A DNA stretch of 64,000 nt from Ramlibacter algicola (GCF_016641735.1 NZ_JAEDAO010000001.1:1736001-1800000); one strand, 5' to 3'; positions 33,930 through 47,103 are shown, numbered from the stretch's first letter. Translations and numbers: made by a program. Notes: generated by a model from the sequence alone, not told the origin.

Positions 33930-35112
33930 TTGCATCCCGCCGATTCGTCCGACCGCACCCGCTGGGCCATGCTGATGGCCCTGGTCTCGGGGTTCGCGCT
34001 GAGCCAGGCCTTCCGCACCGTCGCCGCCATCATGGCGCCGCCGCTGCAGGCCGAGTTCCACCTCACGCCGTCGCAACTCGGCGTGTTCGCGGGCGCCTTC
34101 CACTTCGCCTTCGGCGGCCTGCAGCTGTTCATGGGCATGGGCATGGACCTGTGGGGGCCGCGCCGCACGGTGCTGGTTGTGTCGCCGCTCACGATCGTGG
34201 GCGCCATCGTCGCCGCCACCGCTCACTCGTACCCGCAGCTGATCGTCGGGCAGGTGATCATCGGCATCGGCTGCGCGCCGGCCTTCCTGGCGTGCACGAT
34301 CGCGGTGTCGCGCTGGTTCGAGCCGCAGCGCTTCGCCGCGGTGAACGGCGCAGCGATGGGCGTCGGCACCATCGGCCTGCTGGTCACCGGCACGCCGCTC
34401 GCGTGGGTGATCGAGCAGTGGTCGTGGCGCGCCGGCTTCCTCGCGCTCGCCGTCCTCGCGGTGGGCGCCTGGCTGGCCATCTACCTGCTGGTGCGCGATG
34501 GCCACCAGGTCGCCGAAGGCGCGCCCGCGCGGCCGCTGGATGCGCTGCGTGGCTACGGCGAGTTGCTGCGGCTGCCGTTCACCTGGGGCATCGTGGTGCT
34601 GGCGCTGTTCACGTACGCATCGTTCCTCACGTTCCGCGGCCTGTGGCTCGGCCCGATGCTGGTGGAGCGCCATGGCTTCAGCCTGGTGCAGACCGGCAAC
34701 GTGGCGCTGGTGTTCTCGTTCCTGAGCGCGTTCGGCCCGCCGCTGTATGGCCGCATCGATCCGGGCGACGCGCGCCGTCGCCGCTGGCTGTTCTGGTACA
34801 CGCTGGGGTTCGGCGCGCTGTTCGTGGTGATGGCGTTCACGCGCTCCGTGGTGGTGGACCTGCTCGCCGGCGCCGTCGTGATGGTGCTGTCCGGCTACAT
34901 GGTCATGCAGTACGCCGACGTGCGCGCCGCGTACCCGTCCCGCCTGATCGGCCGCGCGATGGCGGTGTTCACCATGGCCCTGTTCATGGGTGTCGCGCTG
35001 ATGCAGTGGATCACCGGGCTGTTCGCCAATGCGGCGCCATCGCTCGGGATGGAGACCTACCAGGCAGTGCTGGGCAGCATCGCCATCCTGCTGGTGGGTG
35101 CGGCGATCGCGT

Positions 35113-35141
<29 letters not shown>
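33930..35141 (+). CDS. MFS transporter
   Basis: 403 residues with about 12 membrane segments (ALVSGFALSQAFRTVAAIM first, GSIAILLVGAAIAFRLL last). A loop GMDLWGPRRT matches the MFS motif between helices 2 and 3. The start is TTG 33930, with only nine bases after a -10-like TAGAGT. It resembles CynX/NNP-type permeases. Its end overlaps the end of the convergent hydrolase gene by 29 bases. Substrate unknown. Confidence 0.85.
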
Positions 35142-35805
<664 letters not shown>

Positions 35806-35961
35806 GCGAATTTGGAGCGGCGGCGCACGCGGAAGGTTCAGCGCGCGCTGATTCGAACACAACCGTGGCACATCCGCGCGCCGCGTTTGCCACGGATCAG
35901 CGCGCGACTTGCACACACACGTTGATACGGACGCGCAGCACATGCCAACTCGGCGCTGGCC

Positions 35962-35967
35962 TATAAG
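35962..35967 (+). promoter_or_regulatory. -10 hexamer of the PsiF-like gene
   Basis: TATAAG, about 27 bases before the ATG at 35995, leaving room for the AGGAG ribosome site. No convincing -35. Confidence 0.45.
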
Positions 35968-35994
35968 AAAGCAAACCCTGACCAGGAGATGCCC

Positions 35995-36243
35995 ATGAAG
36001 AAGTCGCTCGTTGCCCTGTCGCTCGTCGCGTTCGTGTCCCTGTCGCATGCGGCGGATTCCGCCTGCATGCAGGCGGCCAAGGACAAGAAGCTGGCCGGTG
36101 CGGCCCAGAAGTCGTTCGTGAAGAAGTGCGAGTCGGAAGCGAAGGCCAAGTGCGAGATGCAGGCTTCCGACAAGAAGCTGGCCGGCGCCGCCCGCACCAG
36201 CAGCGTCAAGAAGTGCGTCCGGGAAACGGCGCCGGCGAGCTGA
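35995..36243 (+). CDS. PsiF repeat protein (secreted)
   Basis: 82 residues. Signal peptide KKSLVALSLVAFVSLSHA, then two PsiF repeats, ACMQAAKDKKLAGAAQKS and CEMQASDKKLAGAARTSS, each ending in VKKC. E. coli PsiF is induced by phosphate starvation; its function is unknown. The ATG at 35995 lies six bases after AGGAG and is preferred to the ATG at 35989 that overlaps the ribosome site. Rich in Lys and Cys, probably periplasmic. Confidence 0.9.
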   Translation: MKKSLVALSLVAFVSLSHAADSACMQAAKDKKLAGAAQKSFVKKCESEAKAKCEMQASDKKLAGAARTSSVKKCVRETAPAS

Positions 36244-36258
36244 GCAGCCGTTCGCCGG

Positions 36259-37053
36259 TCAGCGCGCGGCCGGTGTGGCCGCGAGCTGGTCCAGTTCCTG
36301 GTCGCTGAAGCCGGCGGCGCGCCGTGCGGCGAGATTGAACGGACCGCGCGGACGCGGGGCCCCGTACCGCGCCGCCAGCTCGGCGGCCGTGCGCACCGGC
36401 TCCAGCCCGCGCGCCGCGCACTCGGCCTCGAACCAGCGGTTGCCGATCGCGACGTGGCCGATCTCGTCGCGCAGGATGACGTCGAGGATCTCGCCCGCGC
36501 GGTGGTCGCCGGCGCCCACCAGCTTCGCCTTCACGGCCGGCGACGCATCCAGGCCGCGCGCTTCCAGGGTCCGCGGCACCAGGGCCAGTCGCGCGAGCAG
36601 GTCGCCGCGCGTTTTCTGCGCCATCTCCCACAGGCCGTTGTGCGCCGGGAAGTCGCCGTAGTCGAAACCCAGGCTGCGCAGGTGCTCGCGCAGCAGCTGG
36701 AAGTGCAGGCCTTCCTCGTGCGCGACGAGCGCCCAGTCCACGTAGAACTGCGCGGGCTGGCCCGGGTAGCGCCAGACCGCATCGGCCGCGAGGTCGATCG
36801 CGTTGAGTTCGATGTGTGCGATCGAGTGGAGCAGTGCCGCCCGGCCTTCGATCGTCCGGATGGAGCGCTGCTGCAACTGCGTGTGCGGCACCAGCTCGGG
36901 CCGTGCGGGACGGCCGGGCAAGCCGGGCGGTTCGTCGAGTGCCTCGTCGGCGCCGGCCGGCATGGACCGGTCGAGCGCGCGCGCCAGCTCGGCCTTGCGG
37001 CCGGGGTCGCTTTCGAGGAGCACGGCGAGGGCGGCGCGGCGCAGCGTCTGCAT
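36259..37053 (-). CDS. DUF455 ferritin-like protein
   Basis: 264 residues, all-helical. Repeated carboxylate/His pairs, HIELNAIDLAAD, VAHEEGLHFQLL and ILRDEIGHVAIGNRWFE, are spaced as in diiron ferritin-like proteins. DUF455 members are sometimes linked to tRNA or rhamnose-related hydroxylation but have no fixed role. Start ATG 37053. It is divergent from the gamma-carbonic anhydrase gene. Cytoplasmic. Confidence 0.87.
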   Translation of the reverse strand: MQTLRRAALAVLLESDPGRKAELARALDRSMPAGADEALDEPPGLPGRPARPELVPHTQLQQRSIRTIEGRAALLHSIAHIELNAIDLAADAVWRYPGQPAQFYVDWALVAHEEGLHFQLLREHLRSLGFDYGDFPAHNGLWEMAQKTRGDLLARLALVPRTLEARGLDASPAVKAKLVGAGDHRAGEILDVILRDEIGHVAIGNRWFEAECAARGLEPVRTAAELAARYGAPRPRGPFNLAARRAAGFSDQELDQLAATPAAR

Positions 37054-37100
37054 GCGGCGAGCATAGGCGATCGCCTGCCGGCGCCACCGTGGCCCGTCCC

Positions 37101-37106
37101 TACAAT
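37101..37106 (+). promoter_or_regulatory. -10 hexamer of the gamma-carbonic anhydrase-like gene
   Basis: TACAAT with a short leader of about 18 bases to ATG 37131. Confidence 0.45.
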
Positions 37107-37130
37107 GGCCTTTTCGACTTGGGGCGACCG

Positions 37131-37655
37131 ATGGCGGTGTACGAACTGGACGGCAAGCGGCCGCAGATGGGCGAAGGTGCCTGGGTGGCCGACACGGCCA
37201 CGGTGATCGGCGACGTGGCGCTCGGCGCCCGCGCCAGCATCTGGTTCGGCGCCGTGGTGCGCGGCGATACCGAGCACATCACGATCGGCGAGGACACCAA
37301 CATCCAGGACGGCTCGGTGCTGCATGCCGACGCCGGCAAGCCGCTGAAGATCGGCAAGGGCGTCACGGTCGGGCACCAGGTCATGCTGCACGGCTGCACC
37401 GTCGAGGACGGCGCGCTGGTGGGCAACCAGGCCGTCATCCTCAACGGAGCCATCATCCGCAAGGGCAGCATCGTCGGCGCCGGCAGCGTGGTCACCGAGA
37501 ACAAGGAGTTCCCGGAGAACTCGCTGATCATCGGCTCGCCCGCGCGCGTGATCCGCACGCTGGACGCTTCGGCCGCCGCGATGATGGAGCGCAATGCCGC
37601 GCACTACGTGGACAACGCGGTGCGCTTCGCCAAGGGCTTGAAGAAGGTCGGGTAG
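37131..37655 (+). CDS. Gamma-carbonic anhydrase-like hexapeptide-repeat protein
   Basis: 174 residues of left-handed beta helix: repeated hexapeptides from TATVIGDVALGARASIWF to GSIVGAGSVVTE. Zinc ligands of the family are seen as His in GSVLHADAG, GHQVMLHG and near TEHITIG. The VVRGDTEHITIGEDTNIQDG core matches YrdA/PaaY-type proteins. A short C-terminal helix ends the protein. Trimeric in homologues; activity may be carbonic anhydrase or unknown thioesterase-like. It precedes hslO by 34 bases. Confidence 0.92.
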   Translation: MAVYELDGKRPQMGEGAWVADTATVIGDVALGARASIWFGAVVRGDTEHITIGEDTNIQDGSVLHADAGKPLKIGKGVTVGHQVMLHGCTVEDGALVGNQAVILNGAIIRKGSIVGAGSVVTENKEFPENSLIIGSPARVIRTLDASAAAMMERNAAHYVDNAVRFAKGLKKVG

Positions 37656-37689
37656 GCACCACCTGCTCCAGCTTTGGTCCAGCGCTTCC

Positions 37690-38667
37690 ATGTCCGAACT
37701 CCATAAATTCATCTTCGACGGCCTGCCCGTGCGCGGCGCGGTGGTGCGCCTGACCGACGCGTGGAGCGAGATCCTGGCCCGTCGCCAGGCCAACAAGACC
37801 AGCGGCGACTGGCCGCCGCCCGTGGCCGAGCTGCTGGGCGAGATGGCCGCCGCGGGCGTGCTGATGCAGTCGAACATCAAGTTCAACGGCGCGTTGATCC
37901 TGCAGATCTTCGGCGACGGCCCGGTCAAGGTGGCCGTGGCCGAGGTGCAGCACGACCTGAGCCTTCGCACGACCGCCAAGGTGGTCGGCGACGTGGCCGT
38001 CACGGACCGCCTGCCCGAGCTGGTGAACCTGCGCAACCAGGGGCGCTGCGCCATCACGCTGGACCCGCGCGACAAGTTTCCGGGCCAGCAGCCGTACCAG
38101 GGCGTGGTGCCGCTGCATGGCGACCATCGCGAGAAGCTCACGAAGCTGTCGGACGTGCTCGAGCACTACATGCTGCAGTCCGAGCAGCTGGACACGACGC
38201 TGGTGCTCGCGGCGGATGCGAAGGTGGCTGCGGGCCTGCTGATCCAGCGGCTGCCGGTGGAGGGCGAGGGGAACCTCGAGGGCTCGATGGTCAGCAAGGC
38301 CAACGAAGCGGAAATCGGCGTCAACGAGGACTACAACCGCATCTCGCTGCTGGCGCGCAGCCTGCAGCGCAACGAGCTGCTGGAGCTGGACATCGACACC
38401 ATCCTGCGGCGGCTGTTCTGGGAAGAGAAGCTGCTGCGCTTCCCGCAGCAGACGCCGCGCTTCGCCTGCACCTGCAGCCGCGAGCGCGTGGCCAACATGA
38501 TCCGCGGCCTGGGTCGCGAGGAAGCCGAGGGCATCGTCGCCGAGCAGGGCCAGATCGAGGTCGGCTGCGATTTCTGCGGCCAGCAGTACCGCTTCGACAG
38601 TGTCGACGCGGCGCAGCTGTTCACCTCGCCGGGGGACCAGCCGCCGGTGACGACAGCGGTGCAATGA
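37690..38667 (+). CDS. hslO: Hsp33 redox-regulated chaperone
   Basis: 325 residues. An N-terminal substrate-binding fold with GVLMQSNIKFNGALILQIFG is followed by a linker, and the C-terminal zinc switch has CTCSRER (CxC) and CDFC (CxxC). In family members the four Cys hold Zn in the reduced form and form disulfides on oxidation, which activates holdase function. Follows the carbonic anhydrase-like gene on the same strand. A pair of inverted dispersed repeats follows its stop. Confidence 0.95.
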   Translation: MSELHKFIFDGLPVRGAVVRLTDAWSEILARRQANKTSGDWPPPVAELLGEMAAAGVLMQSNIKFNGALILQIFGDGPVKVAVAEVQHDLSLRTTAKVVGDVAVTDRLPELVNLRNQGRCAITLDPRDKFPGQQPYQGVVPLHGDHREKLTKLSDVLEHYMLQSEQLDTTLVLAADAKVAAGLLIQRLPVEGEGNLEGSMVSKANEAEIGVNEDYNRISLLARSLQRNELLELDIDTILRRLFWEEKLLRFPQQTPRFACTCSRERVANMIRGLGREEAEGIVAEQGQIEVGCDFCGQQYRFDSVDAAQLFTSPGDQPPVTTAVQ

Positions 38668-38673
38668 CCCTTC

Positions 38674-38766
38674 CGTCGTCCCCGCGGAGGCGGGGACCCA
38701 TCGCTTCCAGTTCTAGCCTCACGAAAAGCGGAAAGCGATGGATTCCCGCCTCCGCGGGAATGACGG
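38674..38766. repeat. Inverted pair of type A dispersed repeats
   Basis: CGTCGTCCCCGCGGAGGCGG with CCATCGCTT, then 31 bases, then AGCGATGG with TTCCCGCCTCCGCGGGAA and TGACGG. The two units face each other like a BIME pair in the gap between convergent genes. Confidence 0.78.
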
Positions 38767-38770
38767 CGTG

Positions 38771-39394
38771 TCAGGTGCGAAGCATCGCGAAGAGGCGGTG
38801 CTCGCAATCCGGGTCGCTGCACTTCTCGCACACACCCTGCCAGCGCACCGGCGGCGGCTGGCGCCGCTCGCCCAGCGCCTCCAGCACCGGCACCAGCGCC
38901 TGCTGCTGGCGCTCGTCCCCCTGGCCGTACACGACGCGGTAGGCGATGCCATGCTGTTGCAGCAGCCCACGCAGTTGCGTGTCGACCAGCTCGCGGGTCG
39001 CGACGTCCCGATGCAAGCCGTCGGCCACCCAAGGCAGGTCGAGGCCGGCCAGCAGCGTGAGGCCGTAGGCGCGTTGCCGCTCGACGGCGAACCGATGGAG
39101 CGGGTGGTCGGGAAAGGCGATGCCGCTGTACGCGAGCACGACCAGCGCGGTGGTGTCCGCAATCACTACGTCGTGGGCCAGCGCAGCCGCCTGGACGTGC
39201 GCCTCCTGCTCCTGCGCGATCGCCAGGTGCTCCTCGGGCCGGGGCTCGCGTCCTTCGCGCCCGCACCAGGCGCGCAGCACTTCGGGCACGGCAGTGGCGC
39301 GCAATCCGCGGCCGCGCAAGGTGGCCGCGAGTTGCAGGGAGAGGGTGGACTTGCCCGTGCTCTCCGCGCCGACGAGCGCGACGGTCAGGGCCAT
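38771..39394 (-). CDS. NadR-like AAA_28 P-loop ATPase/kinase
   Basis: 207 residues. Walker A GAESTGKST at 9-17, then AVPEVLRAWCGREGREP and ADTTALVVLAYSGIAFP, the pattern of NadR-type ribosylnicotinamide kinases and related AAA_28 proteins. The C-terminus has a Cys cluster, CEKCSDPDCEHR, likely a small zinc knuckle not found in NadR kinase domains. No DNA-binding or adenylyltransferase domain is present. The ATG at 39394 lies 10 bases after ftsB, so it is the last gene of the pyrG-to-ftsB row. Confidence 0.8.
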   Translation of the reverse strand: MALTVALVGAESTGKSTLSLQLAATLRGRGLRATAVPEVLRAWCGREGREPRPEEHLAIAQEQEAHVQAAALAHDVVIADTTALVVLAYSGIAFPDHPLHRFAVERQRAYGLTLLAGLDLPWVADGLHRDVATRELVDTQLRGLLQQHGIAYRVVYGQGDERQQQALVPVLEALGERRQPPPVRWQGVCEKCSDPDCEHRLFAMLRT

Positions 39395-39404
39395 GGGACG
39401 CGCG

Positions 39405-39686
39405 CTACTTGGGCGCGACGACGCTGACGAACAGTTCGTTGGGCTTGACCATGCCCAGTTCGAGGCGCGCCTTCTCCTCGACCATCTCGAGGCCTTCCTG
39501 CAGGTCTCGCACCTCGGCGGCGAGGCGCTCGTTGGCCTCGCGCGCCTTCTGGTTGGCCGCCAGCTGCTGCTGCAGCTTGCGCTGCGCCTCGCCGACGCTC
39601 GCCACGCTGCCGCGCCCGAACCACAGCTGCGCATGCACGACGGCGAGCAGCGCGAGCAGCAGGGCGGGGACGGCGCGGCGGGACAT
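39405..39686 (-). CDS. ftsB: Cell division protein FtsB
   Basis: 93 residues. One membrane segment at about 4-22 (VPALLLALLAVVHAQLWF) followed by a periplasmic coiled coil at 30-75 (AQRKLQQQLAANQKAREANE) and the short C-terminal ELGMVKPNELFV that contacts FtsQ in homologues. Forms the FtsQLB complex that controls septal peptidoglycan synthesis. Directly downstream of eno, the standard order in gamma- and beta-proteobacteria. Confidence 0.93.
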   Translation of the reverse strand: MSRRAVPALLLALLAVVHAQLWFGRGSVASVGEAQRKLQQQLAANQKAREANERLAAEVRDLQEGLEMVEEKARLELGMVKPNELFVSVVAPK

Positions 39687-39695
39687 CCGTCCGGA

Positions 39696-40982
<1,287 letters not shown>

Positions 40983-41025
40983 TCAAGTTTCTCGATCTAG
41001 GTGATGCGGTGAATTGTCTTTGAAA

Positions 41026-41046
41026 CCCTCCCCTTCGAGGGGAGGG
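41026..41046 (-). terminator. GC-rich hairpin between the DUF1330 gene and eno
   Basis: CCCTCCCCT-TCG-AGGGGAGGG, followed on the minus strand by TTTC. Looks like a weak terminator or repeat-derived element. Confidence 0.5.
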
Positions 41047-41085
41047 CTGGGGAGGGGTGGGCACATGCGCCGGAAGGGAACGGCG

Positions 41086-41382
41086 TCAGCCGATCCCTTC
41101 GACCAAGACCATGTTGAAGTACTCGGTCGTGCCATTGCGCAACGCGCGGGCCTGCGTGTATTGCTCGCCGTCGTAGAACGACTTCGCGGCCTCGAAGCTG
41201 GGAAAGCGCAGCACGCCCATGCGGTGCGGCTTCCAGCCGCCTTCCAGCGTCTCCTGCTTGCCGCCACGCGCCAGGTACTCGCCGCCGGCGGCCTTGACCG
41301 CCTCCTGTGCGCGCGCCATGTACTGCTTGTACTGGTCGAGGTTGGTGATGTTCATCGTGACCACGATGTAGGCGGCGGGCAT
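41086..41382 (-). CDS. DUF1330 protein
   Basis: 98 residues. Dimeric alpha/beta-barrel-like fold with YIVVTMNITNLDQYKQYM, EYLARGG and VLRFPSFEAAKSFYDG, the usual DUF1330 landmarks (the FPS..A..FY..YQ region). Function unknown; a ligand pocket is seen in structures of homologues. Inserted between kdsA and eno, in the same direction, 13 bases after kdsA. Confidence 0.9.
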   Translation of the reverse strand: MPAAYIVVTMNITNLDQYKQYMARAQEAVKAAGGEYLARGGKQETLEGGWKPHRMGVLRFPSFEAAKSFYDGEQYTQARALRNGTTEYFNMVLVEGIG

Positions 41383-41395
41383 GCGGTGTCTCCTG

Positions 41396-42253
<858 letters not shown>

Positions 42254-42337
42254 GGAATCAGGCCCCCACGCTTGTCACTTCGTGTACTGCGCTGCCCCCC
42301 GAGGGGGCCGTCGCGCCCAGGAGCGGTCGGTCGGCGC

Positions 42338-44113
<1,776 letters not shown>

Positions 44114-44127
44114 TCACGGCTTTCCGT

Positions 44128-44133
44128 TACATT
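44128..44133 (+). promoter_or_regulatory. -10 hexamer of coaBC
   Basis: TACATT, seven bases before the ATG at 44141; leaderless transcript likely. Confidence 0.45.
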
Positions 44134-44140
44134 GCCGCCC

Positions 44141-45361
44141 ATGAGCGACCTGCAGGGCAAGCACCTCGTGCTCGGTCTCACCGGCGGCATCGCCTGCTAC
44201 AAGGCGGCGGAGCTGTGCCGCGCTTTCATCAAGGAAGGCGCCACGGTGCAGGTCGTGATGACCGAGTCGGCGGAGCACTTCATCACGCCGACCACGATGC
44301 AGGCGCTGTCCGGCCGGCCCGTCTACACCTCGCAGTGGGACGCGCGCGAGCCGAACACGATGCCGCACATCAACCTCTCGCGCGAAGCCGACGCCATCGT
44401 CATCGCGCCGTGCAGTGCGGACTTCATGGCCAAGCTGGTGCACGGCCGCGCCGACGAATTGCTGTCGCTGATGTGCCTGGCACGGCCATTGGGACAGGTG
44501 CCGCTGCTGATCGCGCCGGCCATGAATCGCGAGATGTGGGCGCACCCGGCCACCCAGCGCAACATGGCGCAGCTCGACGCCGATGGCGCCGTGCTGCTCG
44601 GGGTTGGCACCGGCTTCCAGGCCTGCGGCGAAACCGGCGACGGCCGCATGCTGGAGCCGAACGAGATCCTGCAGGACGTCGTCGCCCACCTGCAGCCCAA
44701 GCCGCTCGCGGGCCGGCGCGTGGTCGTCACCGCGGGCCCGACGTTCGAAGCGATCGATCCGGTGCGCGGCATCACCAACCTGTCGAGCGGCAAGATGGGA
44801 TTCGCCATCGCGCGCGCCGCCCGCGAGGCGGGTGCCGACGTCACGCTGGTCGCGGGCCCGGTGCACCAGCCCACGCCGCGCGGCGTGGGCCGCGTCGACG
44901 TCCAATCCGCGCGCGAGATGCTCGATGCCACCGTCGCCGCCGCCGCACAGGCCGACGTGTTCGTGGCGACGGCCGCGGTCGCCGACTGGCGCCCGTCGGC
45001 GCCGAGCCGGGACAAGATCAAGAAGACCGAGGGCGGCGCGCCGCCGCAGCTCGCGTTCACCGAGAACCCGGACATCCTCAAGACGATCGCGCAAGGTGAG
45101 CGTGCGCGCAGCGGCCGGCTGTTCTGCGTCGGCTTCGCCGCCGAGAGCCGCGACCTCGCCGCCAACGCGCAGGCCAAGCGCGAACGCAAGGGCGTGCCGC
45201 TGCTGGTGGGCAACATCGGCCCGGCCACCTTCGGCCGCGACGACAACGAGCTGCTGCTGGTCGACGCGCAGGGCACCCGCCCATTGCCCCGCGCGTCCAA
45301 GCGCGATCTCGCCCGCACGCTGGTCGCCGAAATCGCCAGCCGCCTGCCCCGCACCGCATGA
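44141..45361 (+). CDS. coaBC: Bifunctional phosphopantothenoylcysteine decarboxylase/synthase CoaBC
   Basis: 406 residues. CoaC flavoprotein half (about 1-180): [16 protein letters not shown], the active-site region [16 protein letters not shown] and APAMNREMW. CoaB half: [28 protein letters not shown] and KIKKTEGG. Two steps of coenzyme A synthesis. The start at ATG 44141 is preferred to TTG 44132, because a -10-like TACATT ends seven bases upstream. Its stop overlaps the dut start as ATGA. Divergent from pyrG. Confidence 0.95.
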   Translation: MSDLQGKHLVLGLTGGIACYKAAELCRAFIKEGATVQVVMTESAEHFITPTTMQALSGRPVYTSQWDAREPNTMPHINLSREADAIVIAPCSADFMAKLVHGRADELLSLMCLARPLGQVPLLIAPAMNREMWAHPATQRNMAQLDADGAVLLGVGTGFQACGETGDGRMLEPNEILQDVVAHLQPKPLAGRRVVVTAGPTFEAIDPVRGITNLSSGKMGFAIARAAREAGADVTLVAGPVHQPTPRGVGRVDVQSAREMLDATVAAAAQADVFVATAAVADWRPSAPSRDKIKKTEGGAPPQLAFTENPDILKTIAQGERARSGRLFCVGFAAESRDLAANAQAKRERKGVPLLVGNIGPATFGRDDNELLLVDAQGTRPLPRASKRDLARTLVAEIASRLPRTA

Positions 45362-45804
45362 ACATCGACGTCAAGATCCTGGACCCGCGCATGGCGGACC
45401 AGCTGCCCACGTACGCCACGCCCGGCAGCGCCGGCCTCGACCTGCGCGCCTGCATCGACCAGCCGCTGCACCTCGGCCCCAACGAGTGGCACCTGGTGCC
45501 CACCGGCATCGCCATCTGGCTCAAGGATCCCGGCTACGCCGCGATGATCCTTCCGCGCTCGGGCCTCGGCCACAAGCACGGCATCGTGCTGGGCAACCTG
45601 GTCGGCCTGATCGACAGCGACTACCAGGGGCAGCTGATGGTCAGCTGCTGGAACCGCAGCGGCACGGCGTTCACGCTCAATCCGATGGAACGCCTGGCTC
45701 AGCTGGTGATCGTGCCCGTCGTCCAGGCGCAGTTCCGCGTCGTTGACGAGTTCCCGGCGACCGAACGTGGCGCCGGCGGCTACGGCTCCACCGGCAAAGG
45801 CTGA
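45358..45804 (+). CDS. dut: dUTP diphosphatase
   Basis: 148 residues. The trimeric all-beta dUTPase has five motifs: [22 protein letters not shown] (Ser-Gly nucleotide loop), [13 protein letters not shown], the NRSGTAF turn, and the C-terminal P-loop-like [10 protein letters not shown] that closes over the substrate. Removes dUTP and supplies dUMP. Overlaps coaBC by ATGA, a common order in proteobacteria. Confidence 0.96.
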   Translation: MNIDVKILDPRMADQLPTYATPGSAGLDLRACIDQPLHLGPNEWHLVPTGIAIWLKDPGYAAMILPRSGLGHKHGIVLGNLVGLIDSDYQGQLMVSCWNRSGTAFTLNPMERLAQLVIVPVVQAQFRVVDEFPATERGAGGYGSTGKG

Positions 45805-45983
45805 GCCTCTGGCGGCTGGGCCAGACGGGTCCGGTCGCTCCTACACCCCCTCCCGAGGGCTCCTGACAGGGATGCGCGGCCTTGGCGCGCCCCTGCCACA
45901 GGCCGCTTTGCCTGTAATGGCTTCACGGGGCGCACCAGCCTGGCTGCGCCGTGAGTCATCCACAGCATCCAAGGAGAAGTCCC

Positions 45984-46541
45984 ATGCGCAAGCACCTCAT
46001 GACCATCGCCGCCGTCTCCACGGCGGCCCTGCTGGCCGCCTGCGGCACCACGACGCCGGTGTCCGAGACGGCTTACCCTGTTGCAACCCCGGGCGGCTAT
46101 TCGACCACCTACCCGGCGACGACGACCTACCCGTCCACCGCGCAGGTGCAGACCGCGCCGTCCGCCGTCGAACTCGGCCGCGTGACCGACATCCAGACCG
46201 TCGCGATGGGCGCGTCGGCTCCCGACAACCGCACCCGCAATGCCGTGATCGGCGGCGTCCTGGGCGCCGTGGTCGGCAGCGCGATCGGCAAGAACGTGGA
46301 CAACGGCCACAGCCGCGCGGGGACCACCGTCCTGGGCGGTGCCGCGGGCGCCATGGCCGGCAGCCGCATCGGCCAGAACGATGCGAACACCGCCAGCGCG
46401 GGCGCGGGCGGCCCGGCCTACCGCGTGAGCGTGCAGACCGACCAGGGCGTGATGCGCACGTACGAAGTCGGCGCGCTGGGCGACCTGCGCGTGGGCGACC
46501 GCGTGCGGATCGAGAACAACGTGATCTACCGCGCTTCCTGA
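45984..46541 (+). CDS. Glycine-zipper (17-kDa antigen-like) outer-membrane lipoprotein
   Basis: 185 residues. Lipobox LLAAC in RKHLMTIAAVSTAALLAAC, then a Thr/Tyr/Pro-rich linker (TYPATTTYPST). A glycine zipper follows, GGVLGAVVGSAIG and GGAAGAMAGSRIG, separated by a charged loop as in SlyB/Rickettsia 17-kDa proteins. A C-terminal beta domain (RVSVQTDQGVMRTYEVG, GDRVRIENN) completes it. The ATG at 45984 follows AAGGAG. Ends at a strong terminator. Confidence 0.88.
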   Translation: MRKHLMTIAAVSTAALLAACGTTTPVSETAYPVATPGGYSTTYPATTTYPSTAQVQTAPSAVELGRVTDIQTVAMGASAPDNRTRNAVIGGVLGAVVGSAIGKNVDNGHSRAGTTVLGGAAGAMAGSRIGQNDANTASAGAGGPAYRVSVQTDQGVMRTYEVGALGDLRVGDRVRIENNVIYRAS

Positions 46542-46564
46542 TCGGCGCGCACGTGACGCGAAAC

Positions 46565-46590
46565 GGGCGCCTCGGCGCCCTTTTTTTTTT
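46565..46590 (+). terminator. Rho-independent terminator of the lipoprotein gene
   Basis: GGGCGC-CTCG-GCGCCC stem followed by ten T. Confidence 0.92.
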
Positions 46591-46608
46591 GAGACACGGT
46601 CCCGCTGC

Positions 46609-46614
46609 TAGACT
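46609..46614 (+). promoter_or_regulatory. -10 hexamer before the leader ORF
   Basis: TAGACT, seven bases before ATG 46622, the same spacing as at coaBC. A TTGAGA at 46589-46594 gives only a 14-bp spacer, too short for a standard promoter, so the -35 is uncertain. Confidence 0.4.
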
Positions 46615-46621
46615 GCACCCC

Positions 46622-46669
46622 ATGCACTCCCGCATGTCGATCCCGGCCATCATCCGAATTCGCCGCTGA
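46622..46669 (+). CDS. Candidate leader peptide (15 codons, four Ile codons near the end)
   Basis: The ORF encodes MHSRMSIPAIIRIRR and stops with TGA. The four Ile codons fall in residues 7-13. The TGA is the first bases of a hairpin arm (46668-46674 pairs with 46690-46696). The second arm can pair instead with 46699-46703, so the two structures exclude each other. A further 8-bp hairpin (46753-46772) precedes the ACT gene. It begins seven bases after a -10 box. Taken with the IlvM-like gene downstream, this looks like translation-controlled attenuation, but no classic terminator with T run is present. Confidence 0.4.
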   Translation: MHSRMSIPAIIRIRR

Positions 46670-46772
46670 CCGGGCACGTTGCGCGTCGTCCCGGTCAGCC
46701 GGGTCGACGCACCGAGCGTCCTTCGCTCCCTTCGATCCACGCGCATCCCAGCCGCCGTCCCGCCGGACGGCG
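46668..46772 (+). promoter_or_regulatory. Alternative hairpins in the leader of the ACT-domain gene
   Basis: Hairpin A: GACCGGG (46668-46674) with CCCGGTC (46690-46696). Hairpin B: CCCGG (46690-46694) with CCGGG (46699-46703), loop TCAG. A and B share one arm. Hairpin C: CGCCGTCC-CGCC-GGACGGCG at 46753-46772, just before the start codon region. Arms checked by eye; folding energies not computed. Confidence 0.45.
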
Positions 46773-46797
46773 ATCGCCGATGACCAGGATCGAAGCC

Positions 46798-47082
46798 ATG
46801 CCTCCCCACCCACCTTCCGCGACTTGCCTCGAGCAGGTCTACCTCCTCGAACGCGATGCCGGCCTGCTGTGCCGCATCCTCGGCCTGTACGCCGCCCGCG
46901 GCGTGGACGTCGTCGACATGGGCTATGCGTACGCGGCCCAGGACGTGATGAAGCTGCATGTCTCGGTGGCCGGTGACGCCGGCATGGACGACGTGATGCG
47001 CGTGCTGGTCGACAAGGCGTCGACCTTCGTCGGCGTGATCGCCGCCTGCGAGCACGAGACGGCGTTGCGGCGCGCCGCCTGA
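46798..47082 (+). CDS. ACT-domain protein, IlvM/acetolactate synthase small-subunit-like
   Basis: 94 residues from ATG 46798, which has AGGA nine bases upstream; a longer form from ATG 46780 (six more codons) is possible. A single ACT fold (CLEQVYLLERDAGLLCRILGLYAARGVD; LHVSVAGDAGMDDVMRVLV) matches the short IlvM-type regulatory subunits of acetolactate synthase. No catalytic partner gene is adjacent. It may regulate a distant acetolactate synthase or another amino-acid enzyme. A possible Ile-containing leader peptide precedes it. Confidence 0.78.
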   Translation: MPPHPPSATCLEQVYLLERDAGLLCRILGLYAARGVDVVDMGYAYAAQDVMKLHVSVAGDAGMDDVMRVLVDKASTFVGVIAACEHETALRRAA

Positions 47083-47103
47083 GCGCGGCGGCTGGTGCTG
47101 CGG

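Noticed and set aside
41026..41065. GGGGAGGGCTGGGGAGGGG stretch as a G-quadruplex
   Set aside because: Several G runs are present, but the perfect hairpin with its complement is the simpler explanation and no decisive evidence is available by eye.
42254..42337. GTGTACTGCGCTGCCCCCCGAGG string between kdsA and pyrG as a possible dispersed repeat
   Set aside because: Only one copy in this window, so it cannot be shown to repeat here.
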